64,000 nt of DNA from Nonomuraea sp. MG754425 (GTDB lineage: Bacteria; Actinomycetota; Actinomycetes; Streptosporangiales; Streptosporangiaceae), in contig NZ_SSXE01000007.1 of the NCBI RefSeq assembly GCF_021699195.1, forward strand, positions 31,710 through 95,709, given 5' to 3'. Shown here piece after piece: positions 28,457 through 37,636 of the stretch (position 1 is its first letter; the number at the start of each line of letters is the position of its first letter). A program made the position numbers and the translations under genes. The notes under the pieces were generated by a model, which ran no database searches, was not told the origin of the DNA, and saw nothing but the letters and a program-made list of their open reading frames with translations.

Positions 28457-29695
28457 ATGCTCGACGGCCATGACACCAGACGCGCGGGCCGGCGGACCTT
28501 GTCCGAGTGGCCGCTGACACTCGACCTGGCCGCGCTGGCCGAAGGCGGCTGGCGGCCGACCCCCTTCAGGCAGTTCGTCCTGAAGATTCACAGTAGGTGT
28601 GACCTCGCCTGCACCTACTGCTACATGTACGAGATGGCCGACCAGAGCTGGCGCTCCCGGCCGTTGCGCATGGCGTCCGACGTGGTCGAGGCGGTGGCGG
28701 CGCGGATCGCCGAGCACGTCCGGGGGCACGGCCTCACGTCGGTCGAGGTCATCCTGCACGGCGGCGAGCCGCTGCTCGTGGCCCCCGAGGAGATCGGCCG
28801 GCTGGTCGGCACCGTCCGCGCCGCGGTGGACGCCCAGGTCGGCGTGACCGTGCAGACCAACGCGCTCCGGCTGGACCGGACGTACCTGGGCCTGTTCGAC
28901 CGGCTCGACATCGGCGTCGGGGTCAGCCTCGACGGCGGGCAGCAGGACCACGACCGCAGCCGCAGGACCGCCGACGGGCGCGGCAGCCACCACAAGGTGG
29001 CGGCCGGCCTGCGCCTGCTCACCGAGCCGCCCTTCGACCGGCTCTTCCGCGGCCTGCTCTGCACCGTCGATCTGCGCAACGACCCGCTGGAGACCTACCA
29101 GGCGCTGCTCGCCTTCGGCCCGCCCACCATCGACTTCCTGCTGCCGCACGGCACCTGGTCGCAACCGCCGCCGGGGCTGGGCCGCGACGACGGCGCCGCG
29201 CCGTACGCCGACTGGCTGATCGAGATCTTCGACCGCTGGTACGCCGCGCCGGCCCGGCCCGCCGGGGTGCGCCTGTTCGACGAGATCATCTACCTGCTCG
29301 TCGGCGGGCGCTCGGCCAGCGAGCAGATCGGCCTGTCACCCACCGCCATGGTGGTCGTCGAGACCGACGGGGAGATCGAGCAGTCCGACATCCTGAAGTC
29401 CACGTACGCGGGCGCGCCCAGCACCGGGCTGCACGTCTTCCGCGACTCCTTCGACGACGTGCTCCGGCTGCCGTCCATCGCCGCCCGCCAGATCGGCTGG
29501 GAGGCGCTGTCGGCCACATGCCGGGCGTGCCGGGTCTCCCAGGTGTGCGGCGGCGGCCATTATGCTCATCGCTATCGGCCCGGCAGCGGATTTCTCAACC
29601 CGTCGGTCTACTGCGCCGATCTGCTGCGACTCATCACGCATGTCGCACGCACGATCCGGCGTGACATCACCGCACTGCGGAAGGACATCCGATGA
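28457..29695 (+). CDS. fxsB: FxsB-family radical SAM/SPASM peptide maturase
   Basis: The 412-residue enzyme has the radical SAM cluster motif C-D-L-A-C-T-Y-C (C48, C52, C55) and a C-terminal SPASM-like cysteine set (C355, C358, C364, C386). The N-terminus FRQFVLKIHSRCDLAC is typical of the FxsB/XyeB/GrrM cyclophane-forming group. It probably links the aromatic F and the S of the FxSxx tail of the precursor at 25664. Its stop overlaps the next start as ATGA. Here the HExxH domain is a separate gene rather than fused. Confidence 0.9.
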   Translation: MLDGHDTRRAGRRTLSEWPLTLDLAALAEGGWRPTPFRQFVLKIHSRCDLACTYCYMYEMADQSWRSRPLRMASDVVEAVAARIAEHVRGHGLTSVEVILHGGEPLLVAPEEIGRLVGTVRAAVDAQVGVTVQTNALRLDRTYLGLFDRLDIGVGVSLDGGQQDHDRSRRTADGRGSHHKVAAGLRLLTEPPFDRLFRGLLCTVDLRNDPLETYQALLAFGPPTIDFLLPHGTWSQPPPGLGRDDGAAPYADWLIEIFDRWYAAPARPAGVRLFDEIIYLLVGGRSASEQIGLSPTAMVVVETDGEIEQSDILKSTYAGAPSTGLHVFRDSFDDVLRLPSIAARQIGWEALSATCRACRVSQVCGGGHYAHRYRPGSGFLNPSVYCADLLRLITHVARTIRRDITALRKDIR

Positions 29696-30975
29696 ACCTC
29701 GCAGAGCACCGCATCCCGGCCGCGGCCTTCGACGAGCTGGCCTCGGGCGGCGGCGGGACGGCCACGGTCGAGCGGCTCAGGGCCGGACAGCGCAGCAGGC
29801 ACCTCCTCCTGTTGCGCGGGGTCCTCGACACCACCCGCGACGCCGGCCATCCCCGCTGGCCCGAGGTACGCCGGGCCTACGACCTGCTCGCCAGCGTCCA
29901 GCTCTCGCACCCGGACGCGGTCAACGCCGTGCTGCACCACCCCGCAGTCGGGGCGTGGGCCCGGCACACGATCCAGACCCTGGAGGCTCCCGAGCAGATG
30001 TCCGCCCTGGCCGCCGCCGCGGCCATCCGCGCGGGGGTCGTCTGCGAGCTCGACGTCGCCGTGGCGGACGGCGTGCTCAACCTGCCCTCACTCGGCCGGC
30101 TCAGCATCGGCCACGGCGTGACCACGGCGACCGTGCACTGCTCGGCCGACGGCGCGGAGGTCTCGGCCGGCGACAGGTTCCTGCAGATCAGCGACGAAGA
30201 GCCGGCCTGGCGGCCGTTGCACCACCTGTCCGCGCAGACCGGCGGCGAGCGCATCGAGGTGCTCGTCGACGACGTGGACCCGCACCGCATGCCGGGCTCG
30301 GCCGTGCGCGACCCGCTGACCCCGCAGGAGGCCGCCCTGTGGCAGGACCTCCTCGACGACGGCTGGGATCTGCTGGTCCGCAACCACCTCCCCATGGCCA
30401 GGCAGGTGTCGGCGACGATCACCGTCTTCACCCCGCTCGCGCCCCCGCCCGACGGCATGTCGAGCGCCACGTCCCGCGAGACGTTCGGCTGCGTGGCCAT
30501 GTCCACGCCTCCCGACGCCCACGCGCTGGCGGTCACGCTGGCGCACGAGACCCAGCACGCCAAGCTGTCGGCGCTGCTCGACATCGTCGCGCTGACCAGG
30601 CCCGACGACGGCTCCCGCTACTACGCGCCGTGGCGTCCCGACCCGCGGCCCGCCGCCGGGCTGCTGCAGGGCACGTACGCCTACGTCGGGGTCACGGACT
30701 TCTGGGAACGCCAGCGGCACCACGAGAGCGGCGAGCCGGCGATCCGGGCGAACGCGGAGTTCTCCCGCTGGCGTTCGGCGGCCCGCCTGGTCGCCGGCAC
30801 GCTGCTCGGCAGCGGGGCGCTGACCCCGGCAGGGGAGAGCTTCGTGCGCGGGATGGCGCGCCGGCTGGACGAGTGGGGCCGCGAGCCGGTGCCGGCCGCG
30901 TCGGCGGCGCTGGCGGAGGGGGCCGCCGATCGGCATCGTTCGCTGTGGCGGGAACGCAACACGCGGGACCTGTGA
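29692..30975 (+). CDS. HExxH-motif putative peptide-modifying enzyme
   Basis: The 427-residue protein has H-E-T-Q-H at 285-289 in the context LAVTLAHETQHAKLSAL. Proteins of this FxSxx-linked family have been described as alpha-ketoglutarate-dependent peptide beta-hydroxylases with an HExxH iron motif; that assignment is from the family. The 4-base overlap with fxsB couples their translation. It probably hydroxylates the precursor core after or before cyclophane formation. The N-terminal half has no recognised domain. Confidence 0.8.
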   Translation: MNLAEHRIPAAAFDELASGGGGTATVERLRAGQRSRHLLLLRGVLDTTRDAGHPRWPEVRRAYDLLASVQLSHPDAVNAVLHHPAVGAWARHTIQTLEAPEQMSALAAAAAIRAGVVCELDVAVADGVLNLPSLGRLSIGHGVTTATVHCSADGAEVSAGDRFLQISDEEPAWRPLHHLSAQTGGERIEVLVDDVDPHRMPGSAVRDPLTPQEAALWQDLLDDGWDLLVRNHLPMARQVSATITVFTPLAPPPDGMSSATSRETFGCVAMSTPPDAHALAVTLAHETQHAKLSALLDIVALTRPDDGSRYYAPWRPDPRPAAGLLQGTYAYVGVTDFWERQRHHESGEPAIRANAEFSRWRSAARLVAGTLLGSGALTPAGESFVRGMARRLDEWGREPVPAASAALAEGAADRHRSLWRERNTRDL

Positions 30976-30985
30976 GGGCTCGCGG

Positions 30986-31657
30986 TCAGCAGGTGCGCAG
31001 CATGTTGAGCAGGGCCACCTTCTCCTTGGGGGTCACGAAGAGCCGGTAGTGGTGCTTCACCCCGATCCACGTGGTGGCGTACCGGCACCAGTAGGCGCGG
31101 CGCTGCGGACGCCAGCTCTGCGGGCCCCGGCCGCCCTTGGCGATGTTGGCCGAGTGGCTGACGGTCAGCAGCTCGCCACGCCGCAGGTCGCCCGCGAAAG
31201 CGCGCCGCTTGGCCGGGCTCCACCGCTTGGCGCCCGAACGCCAGGCGTAGGCCAGCGGCACCACGTGGTCGATGTCCACCAGCCGCTCGCTCCTGAGCAC
31301 CTTGCCGTCGTACGGGCTGTGCCAGACCCCCCTGACCGGATGACAGGCCGCGTTCCGGCGCACCCGGCGGCCGTCGCGGGCCAGGACCAGCTCCCGCGTG
31401 CTGCACCTGCCCTTGCGGTCGGGCCAGTGGGGCCGGAACCTGTCGCGGCTGTAGCCCCGTATCGATAAGGCCCTGGCCACCTTGAGCTGCGCCAGCATGC
31501 GGCGGGCGAGCGCCGCGGAGCCGGCCTCCGAGCGGGCCGCGGCGGGTGGTGCGGCCAGGACGACGGCGACGGGGACGGCGACCAGCGCCAGCACGGCCAC
31601 GTGAGCCGCCCGCCTCAGGAAGATCTTGGTTTGCCCCATGCCCATCGACATCCCCAC
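30986..31657 (-). CDS. Secreted HNH-type nuclease (DUF1524)
   Basis: The 223-residue protein has an N-terminal signal (hydrophobic segment about 17-40 ending A-A-R), then a domain with D-I-D-H-V-V-P-L (HNH-type core), W-R-S-G-A-K-R-W, N-I-A-K-G-G-R-G-P and W-R-P-Q-R-R-A-Y-W-C. These are marks of secreted DUF1524/GmrSD C-terminal-like nucleases in actinomycetes. It should cut nucleic acid outside the cell. It is convergent with the FxSxx operon and divergent from the ABC exporter. Confidence 0.87.
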   Translation of the reverse strand: MGMSMGMGQTKIFLRRAAHVAVLALVAVPVAVVLAAPPAAARSEAGSAALARRMLAQLKVARALSIRGYSRDRFRPHWPDRKGRCSTRELVLARDGRRVRRNAACHPVRGVWHSPYDGKVLRSERLVDIDHVVPLAYAWRSGAKRWSPAKRRAFAGDLRRGELLTVSHSANIAKGGRGPQSWRPQRRAYWCRYATTWIGVKHHYRLFVTPKEKVALLNMLRTC

Positions 31658-31775
31658 CTCACAGCGCGCTATTCAGGCCGGTGCACCCGCGACCCGCTCG
31701 TTCGAGCGGACGCCATGACGGCCGGTGAAACCTGTCCGAGGGCGTCGTGAAACCGGCGCCGCCGACAGTGAGAGC

Positions 31776-32801
31776 ATGAGCATCGCAGAACTCGGACGTA
31801 CCGGGGGCCGCCCGGCGCTCGACGACGACGCCGAACCGGCCGTACGCGCGTACGGTCTGGTGAAGACGTTCGGCGAGCACCGCGCCGTCGACGGGATCGA
31901 CCTGCACGTACGCCGAGGTGAGATCTTCGGCGTCCTCGGCCCGAACGGCGCGGGCAAGACCACCACACTGAAGATGCTGGCCACCCTGCTGAAGATCGAC
32001 GCCGGCCGGGCCGAGATCTTCGGCGTCGACGTGGCCGGCAACCCGCACGTCATCCGCCAGCTCGTCGGCGTCACCGGACAGTACGCCTCGGTGGACGAGA
32101 ACCTGACCGCCCGCGAGAACCTCTGGCTCTTCGGCCGGCTGCAGGGCATCGCCGGCGCGCGGGCCCGGCACATCGCCACCGAACTGCTCGGCCAGTTCGG
32201 CCTGGAGGCCGCCGCGGACAAGCCGATCGCGCAGTTCTCCGGCGGCATGCGCCGGCGTCTCGACCTGGCGGCCAGCCTGATCACCAGACCGCCGCTGATC
32301 TTCCTCGACGAGCCGACCACCGGGCTCGACCCGCGCACCCGCGGCCAGATGTGGGACACCATCCGCGGCCTGGTCGCCGACGGCTGCACGGTGCTGCTGA
32401 CCACGCAGTACCTGGACGAGGCCGACCAGCTCGCCGACCGCGTCGCGGTCATCGACCACGGACGCAAGGTCGCCGAGGGCACCCCCGACGAGCTGAAGAC
32501 CGCGGTCGGCGACTCGACCCTCCAACTGCTGCTCGCCGACCCGGACGAGGTACCCGCCGCCGTGGAGATCGTGCGGCGCGTCCTCGGCTCGGAGCCGGTG
32601 CTCAGCCCGGAGCACGGCCGGCTCAACGTCGCGCTCGACCAGGCCGACCTGGCCGCGGACGTGCTGATCGCGCTGCGCACCGCCGGGGTGTCGATCTCCT
32701 CGGTGAGCGTCGCCAAACCCAGCCTGGACGAGGTGTTCCTCGCCCTCACCGGCCACGAGACGGACGGCGGAAACCGCAACGACACGGAGGAGAGCCGATG
32801 A
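31776..32801 (+). CDS. ABC transporter ATPase, DrrA family
   Basis: The 341-residue ATPase has Walker A GPNGAGKT, the signature F-S-G-G-M-R-R-R, Walker B L-I-F-L-D-E-P-T-T-G-L-D and the C-terminal DrrA-type extension. With the downstream permease it forms a daunorubicin-resistance-type exporter. The start ATG 31776 is chosen over an upstream in-frame one because it begins the family N-terminus; its stop overlaps the permease start (ATGA). The substrate is unknown; no antibiotic cluster is in the window. Confidence 0.93.
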   Translation: MSIAELGRTGGRPALDDDAEPAVRAYGLVKTFGEHRAVDGIDLHVRRGEIFGVLGPNGAGKTTTLKMLATLLKIDAGRAEIFGVDVAGNPHVIRQLVGVTGQYASVDENLTARENLWLFGRLQGIAGARARHIATELLGQFGLEAAADKPIAQFSGGMRRRLDLAASLITRPPLIFLDEPTTGLDPRTRGQMWDTIRGLVADGCTVLLTTQYLDEADQLADRVAVIDHGRKVAEGTPDELKTAVGDSTLQLLLADPDEVPAAVEIVRRVLGSEPVLSPEHGRLNVALDQADLAADVLIALRTAGVSISSVSVAKPSLDEVFLALTGHETDGGNRNDTEESR

Positions 32802-33634
32802 GCACCGCGATCGCACCCGCCCGCGAGGCGGTGCGCGCCGCCGAACGCGCGGCGAACGCCCGGCGGCGGGTCTCCATGGGGGAGACGTTCGGCCAGACCC
32901 TGACGATGGCGTGGCGGGCGCTGAAGAAGATGCGGCGCAACCCGGAGCAGTTCTTCGACGTGGCGTTGCAGCCCATCCTGTTCACCGCGATGTTCGCCTT
33001 CATCTTCGGCGGCGCCATCGCCGGCGACGTGCAGAGCTACCTCCCGCTGATGATCCCCGGCATCCTCGCCCAGACCGTGCTGACGACGTGCATGGCCACG
33101 GGCACGCAGCTTCGCGAGGACATGGAGAAGGGCGTCTTCGACCGGTTCAAGTCGCTGCCGATCGCCCGCATCGCGCCGCTGGCCGGCCCGATGGTGGCCG
33201 ACCTGCTGCGCTACACGATCGCGGCCACGCTGACCTTCGGCATGGGCCTGGTGATGGGCTACCGGCCGGGCGGCGGGGTGCTCGGCGTGCTCGCCGCGAT
33301 CCTGCTGGCGATCATCACGGGATGGTCGCTGGCGTGGGTGTTCACCTGGGTCGGCACGATCGCCCGCAGCGCCCAGGCCGTCCAGGGCATCTCCATGATG
33401 ATCCTGTTCCCGCTGACGTTCCTGTCGAACGCGTTCGTGCCCGTCGAGACCCTGCCCGGCTGGCTGGCCACGTTCGTCCAGGTCAACCCGGTCTCACACC
33501 TGGTCACGGCCACCCGCGACCTCGCCAACAGCGCCCTGGTCAGCGGGGAGGTGGCCTGGACGCTCCTGGCGTGCCTGATCGTCATCGTGATCTTCGCGCC
33601 GCTGTCGGTGCGCAGCTACAAGCGGCACATGTGA
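32798..33634 (+). CDS. ABC transporter permease, DrrB family
   Basis: The 278-residue ABC-2 type permease has six membrane segments and the DrrB hallmark E-D-M-E-K-G-V-F-D-R-F-K-S-L-P-I-A-R after TM2. It starts 4 bases inside the ATPase stop (ATGA). It is the exporter membrane half. Its 3' end is overlapped by 141 bases by the convergent regulator gene. Confidence 0.92.
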   Translation: MSTAIAPAREAVRAAERAANARRRVSMGETFGQTLTMAWRALKKMRRNPEQFFDVALQPILFTAMFAFIFGGAIAGDVQSYLPLMIPGILAQTVLTTCMATGTQLREDMEKGVFDRFKSLPIARIAPLAGPMVADLLRYTIAATLTFGMGLVMGYRPGGGVLGVLAAILLAIITGWSLAWVFTWVGTIARSAQAVQGISMMILFPLTFLSNAFVPVETLPGWLATFVQVNPVSHLVTATRDLANSALVSGEVAWTLLACLIVIVIFAPLSVRSYKRHM

Positions 33635-36600
33635 GCCGCGCCCCGAGACCCGCTCGACGAGCCTTCGCGCCTCGTCGAGCAGGTCGGGGCCGCGCCGATC
33701 GCCGTACTCGGCGCGGACGGCGGCGAGCGCACCGGGCGCGGCCCGCTCCGCGTGCGGCACGATCCGCTCGAAGGACATGCCGGGCGTGTGGCTGTTGTAC
33801 GCGAACCGCTCGGCCAGCACGAGCAGCCTGACCGCGTCGCCCGGGGCCGTGCTCTCCCGCAGCAGCCCCCAGACGCCGAACGCGAAGAGCATCGTGCCGC
33901 ACAGCGGATAGTCGAGGAAGTTGTCCTCGGTCAGCAGGTCGTAGCCCTGGGCGATGGCCAGCAACTCCTGCCCGTAGGCGAGGTCCTCGGGCAGCGCATG
34001 GTACGCGTACGCCGTCAGGGCGACCGACACCGCGGCGAGCGACCACGGCGTGGCCTCCTCGCCCGAGATCCCGGGCAGCCGCAGATCGAGCGCCCGCCGC
34101 ACCGCCCGGCGGTACTCCGCCAGCGCGGCGGCCGTCTCCCCCCGGGCCAGGGCGATCTCCGCCGCGCACAACGAGGCGAGCGCCACCCCGCCGAGCACAG
34201 TCTCGTTGTCGTTGATCCGGTTGATCTCGGCCAGCTCCGCCTCCGCGGTGCCGAGGTCGCCGTCGGCCAGCGCGGAGGCCAGCAGCACGGCGCGGAGCTG
34301 CGTCTCGTCGTCGATGGCGCCGAGCCGCCGCAGCACCGGGATGGCGGTGCGCGCGTGCCCGACCGCCCGCTGCCGGTCGCCGCTCTGCATGACCAGGTGG
34401 GCCAGCATGGCGTGCAGGATCGCGGCGAGCCACGGGCCCTCGTCCTCGCGGAGCATCGACAGGGCGCGCTCGGCGGCCTCGATCGCGCCGGCCACGTCCC
34501 CCGCGTTCTCCAGGACCTGGGCGCTGGTCTGCGTCGCCGCCAGGGCCAGGTCACGATCGTCGCTGCGGCACAGCTCCGCCAGCCGCCGGCGCACCACGGC
34601 CCCGTCGTCCGCCACGCAGGCGAGCAGCACCGTGGCCGTCGCCGCGAACCGCGGCTTCGTCTCGTCCCCCGGGGGCAGCAGGCGCAGGAGGTGACGCAGC
34701 GGCTGGACGCTGCTCTCGGTGATGACCATGCTGTTCATGAGCACCAGCACCATGACGGTCCTGGTCACCTCGACCAGCCCCGGCGGCGGCACCCAGCCGG
34801 TGACCACCTGCGTGATCGCCACCTGGTGGACGAGGAGCCGGGAGTGGTCGCCGCGGATCGACCACAGCGCGCCGACCCCGGCCAGCAACTGGACCGTCGT
34901 GACGGGATCGGCCTCGCCCAGCGCCTGCCGGAGCAGGTCGGCGAGGTTGCCCTCCTCGGCGTGCAACGCGTCGGCCGCCGCGAACTGCCCACGGCCGAAC
35001 AACTCGGCGGCGTACTCAAGGGAGTACGCCGCCGCCCAGGCCCGCTGGGCGGCCCTGGCGGCGTCCTCCTCGCCGGCCTCCCGCAGCCGCATCCGGCCGA
35101 ACTCCCTGACCGTCTCCAGCATCCGGTAGCGCAGGCCGTACGCCGTCTCGCGGACGTTCAGCAACGACTGCTCGGCCAGCGCGTTCACCACGTGCAGCGC
35201 GTCCGGCCCGAGCACCTGCTCGGCCGCGGCCAGCGTGAAACCGTCGCCGAACAGCGACAACCAGCGCAGTGCCCGCCGCTGCGGCTCGTCCAGCAGGTTC
35301 CACGACCAGTCGATGACCGCGAGCAGCGTCTGGTGGCGGTCGGGGGCCGTACGATTGCCGCCGCGCAGCAGCGCGAACCGGTCCGCCAGCCGCCGCGCGA
35401 TCTCCTCCACCGACATCGCCCGCACCTTGGCCGCGGCCAGCTCGATCGCCAGCGGCAGCCCGTCGAGACGGGTGACGACCTCCCTGGCCGCCGCCTCGTC
35501 GATCCGCACACCCGGGCGGGCGGCCGTCGCGCGCTGGCGGAACAACTCGACCGCGTCGCCCGAGGGCAGCTCGCCGAGCGGGTAGACCCGTTCGGCGGGG
35601 ATCGCCAAGGGGGCCCGCGAGGTGATGAGCACCCGCAGGTCGCGGGTCGTCACCGTCAGGAACGCCACCAGGTCCGCCACCGCGTCGATCACGTGCTCGC
35701 AGTTGTCCAGGATCAGCAGCGCCGGGGCCTGGTCGAGGTGCTGGGAGATCCGGGCGCGTACGTCGGAGCGCTGCTCGGCGGTCAGCACGCGACGGCCGCT
35801 GACCGAGTCCCGGATGCCGAGCGCCGAGCCCACCTCGCCCACCACGCCCTCCGGCGACGACACGCCGACGAGCTCGACGAAGTGCGCGATCGGCTGCGCG
35901 GCCCTCCTGCCGACGACGTGGGCCAGCCGCGTCTTGCCCAGCCCGCCGGCCCCGACGACGGACACCACCCGGTTGGTCTGCACCAGGGCGTGCACGGCGC
36001 GGATGTCGTCGTCGCGGCCCAGCAGGGACGAGCCGTCGTACAGGATGCCCGCCCGTACCGGCCGGTCCGCGACGAGCAGTTCGGCGTACACGCGGGCGAG
36101 GTCGGGGCCCGGGTCCGTGCCGAGCCGGTTCGCCAGGTCCGCGCGGTAGTACTCGTAGCGCTGCAGCGCGGCGGCGGCGCCGCGTACGGCGGCCTCGCTG
36201 CGCAGCAGGCAGGCGAGCAGTTCCTCGTCCGGTGGCCATTCGGCCGCGGCCGCCTCCAGCAGCGGCAGCGCGCCCTCGTGAGCGCCGCCGCGGCCCAGCG
36301 CGATCGCCGCCAGCCGGCGCGCCTCGGTCAACCACCTCGCCGCGACGCCCCTCAGCTCGGCCAGCGCGCCCGTCGCGCCGTCCGGACCGCCGCCCGCCAG
36401 GCCCATGGCCTGGTCGGCACGGCGGTGCGCGAGCGCCACGTCGTCCGCGCCCAGCGCGGCCCGCGCCTGCTCCACCAGCGTGCCGACCAGCAGCGCGTCC
36501 ACCTGGCCGGCGGGCAGGCCGAGCCGGTAGCCGCGCGGGATCCGCACCACGGCATCGGCGCTGGTCGCCGCCCTGGTCCGGGAGACCACGACCTGCAGCG

Positions 36601-36775
36601 CCTTCGTCGGGTTGGCCGGGGCCTCGTCCGGCCACAGCTCCTCGACCAGGCGCTCGTCGCTGACCCCCGAGCGGCCGTGCAGGGCGAGTACGGCCAGCAG
36701 GGTCTGCGCGCGGTCGCCGACCACGCGTGCGCCTTGCCAGCGGACGCCGTCGAGCAGGACCAGAGCAGGGGACAC
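33494..36775 (-). CDS. AfsR/SARP-like regulator with BTAD, NB-ARC and TPR
   Basis: The 1093-residue protein has an N-terminal winged helix of the SARP/OmpR type (1-90), a BTAD domain (about 95-235), a STAND NTPase with Walker A GAGGLGKT (near 275) and LLILDNCEHV, and a TPR-rich C-terminus. It resembles AfsR-type global regulators of secondary metabolism. The last 47 residues are read antisense to the permease gene and are basic and low-complexity, so the native stop may be earlier and lost to a frameshift. It is convergent with the DrrAB genes. Confidence 0.87.
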   Translation of the reverse strand: MSPALVLLDGVRWQGARVVGDRAQTLLAVLALHGRSGVSDERLVEELWPDEAPANPTKALQVVVSRTRAATSADAVVRIPRGYRLGLPAGQVDALLVGTLVEQARAALGADDVALAHRRADQAMGLAGGGPDGATGALAELRGVAARWLTEARRLAAIALGRGGAHEGALPLLEAAAAEWPPDEELLACLLRSEAAVRGAAAALQRYEYYRADLANRLGTDPGPDLARVYAELLVADRPVRAGILYDGSSLLGRDDDIRAVHALVQTNRVVSVVGAGGLGKTRLAHVVGRRAAQPIAHFVELVGVSSPEGVVGEVGSALGIRDSVSGRRVLTAEQRSDVRARISQHLDQAPALLILDNCEHVIDAVADLVAFLTVTTRDLRVLITSRAPLAIPAERVYPLGELPSGDAVELFRQRATAARPGVRIDEAAAREVVTRLDGLPLAIELAAAKVRAMSVEEIARRLADRFALLRGGNRTAPDRHQTLLAVIDWSWNLLDEPQRRALRWLSLFGDGFTLAAAEQVLGPDALHVVNALAEQSLLNVRETAYGLRYRMLETVREFGRMRLREAGEEDAARAAQRAWAAAYSLEYAAELFGRGQFAAADALHAEEGNLADLLRQALGEADPVTTVQLLAGVGALWSIRGDHSRLLVHQVAITQVVTGWVPPPGLVEVTRTVMVLVLMNSMVITESSVQPLRHLLRLLPPGDETKPRFAATATVLLACVADDGAVVRRRLAELCRSDDRDLALAATQTSAQVLENAGDVAGAIEAAERALSMLREDEGPWLAAILHAMLAHLVMQSGDRQRAVGHARTAIPVLRRLGAIDDETQLRAVLLASALADGDLGTAEAELAEINRINDNETVLGGVALASLCAAEIALARGETAAALAEYRRAVRRALDLRLPGISGEEATPWSLAAVSVALTAYAYHALPEDLAYGQELLAIAQGYDLLTEDNFLDYPLCGTMLFAFGVWGLLRESTAPGDAVRLLVLAERFAYNSHTPGMSFERIVPHAERAAPGALAAVRAEYGDRRGPDLLDEARRLVERVSGRGSHVPLVAAHRQRREDHDDDQARQERPGHLPADQGAVGEVAGGRDQV

Positions 36776-36861
36776 ATCCCCAGCTTACGGACGCGGCGGG
36801 CGCGAGACGCGCGACCGGTCCGGTTCGGCTCGGCTCGGCCGGTTCGGCGGGCAGGCGCTCG

Positions 36862-37110
36862 TCAGGTGGGTGGTGACGAGCCGCGCTCGCCCTGCTCGGA
36901 CGCCGGCCCGCGCCGCTCGTCGATGAGCCGGCGGAGCCGGGCGGCGGCCTCCTCGGCGAACCGGTGGGCGTCGTCCGCCCACGCGTGGCGTCGTTCGGCG
37001 TCCTCGCGGCGCTGCCGGACGCTCAGCCGGGCCGAGGCCGCGAAGCGGCCCCGGGCGCTGGCGGCCGTCTCGTCCGGATCGGGCGGGGCGTCGTCGTTGC
37101 CGGCACTCAT
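36862..37110 (-). CDS. Small charged hypothetical protein
   Basis: The 82-residue ORF is Ala/Arg/Glu-rich and helical (EDAERRHAWADDAHRFAEEA) with no recognised family. A GGGG lies just upstream of the ATG at 37110. Codon use is compatible with coding, but it could be a non-coding frame; I give it low confidence. Confidence 0.35.
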   Translation of the reverse strand: MSAGNDDAPPDPDETAASARGRFAASARLSVRQRREDAERRHAWADDAHRFAEEAAARLRRLIDERRGPASEQGERGSSPPT

Positions 37111-37280
37111 ACCCCAATAGCGCCCCGACACGGGGCGTCCGGTCAACCGTTCTTCCGTACGGACGGCGAGGCCGTCCCGGCTCGTGGCTCGCCTCCCGCC
37201 GGCGGAACCGCGGCATACCGGGGAGATACCGCCCCGCTTGTCGGCTCCACCGGCAGCGACCATCTCCGTAGGAGCCTCCC

Positions 37281-37607
37281 TTGCGCCGCCTCGCACTCGT
37301 GACCGTCCTCGTCTCTCTGGCTGGTCCCCGGCGTCTCGGCGGCTGAGACCCCGGGCGTGTTCGGCACGTCGGGCAACCTCATCCGGGAGGAGACGGCCCG
37401 CGCCGACGCTCCCGCCCGTACCGGAGCGACTACGTGGACGCCGGCGTGGACGACATCGCGGTCACCGGCCCGCAGTTGACCGACGGCGGTGTCGAGGACG
37501 CTGCCGCCTGGACGTCCGGGCTGGTCCGCAAGGGCGGCCCGGTCTACCGGCAGGACTACGGCGCGGACCTCACCTCCCGCATCGCCGGGCTGTACGCCAC
37601 AGGCTGA
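37281..37607 (+). pseudogene. Decayed secreted-protein gene
   Basis: From a TTG at 37281 (AGGAG just upstream) the frame encodes a signal-peptide start (R-R-L-A-L-V-T-V-L-V-S-L-A-G) and stops early. A shift of one base restores V-P-G-V-S-A-A-E-T-P-G-V-F-G-T-S-G-N. A second shift near 37420 gives a frame running to the TGA at 37605 (Y-V-D-A-G-V-D-D-I-A-V-T-G-P-Q-L). Two or more frameshifts and an implausibly short product indicate decay. The original protein is not recognised. Confidence 0.6.
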
Positions 37608-37636
37608 CCCCGGAAGAGCTTCGCGCCGCTCCGTCG

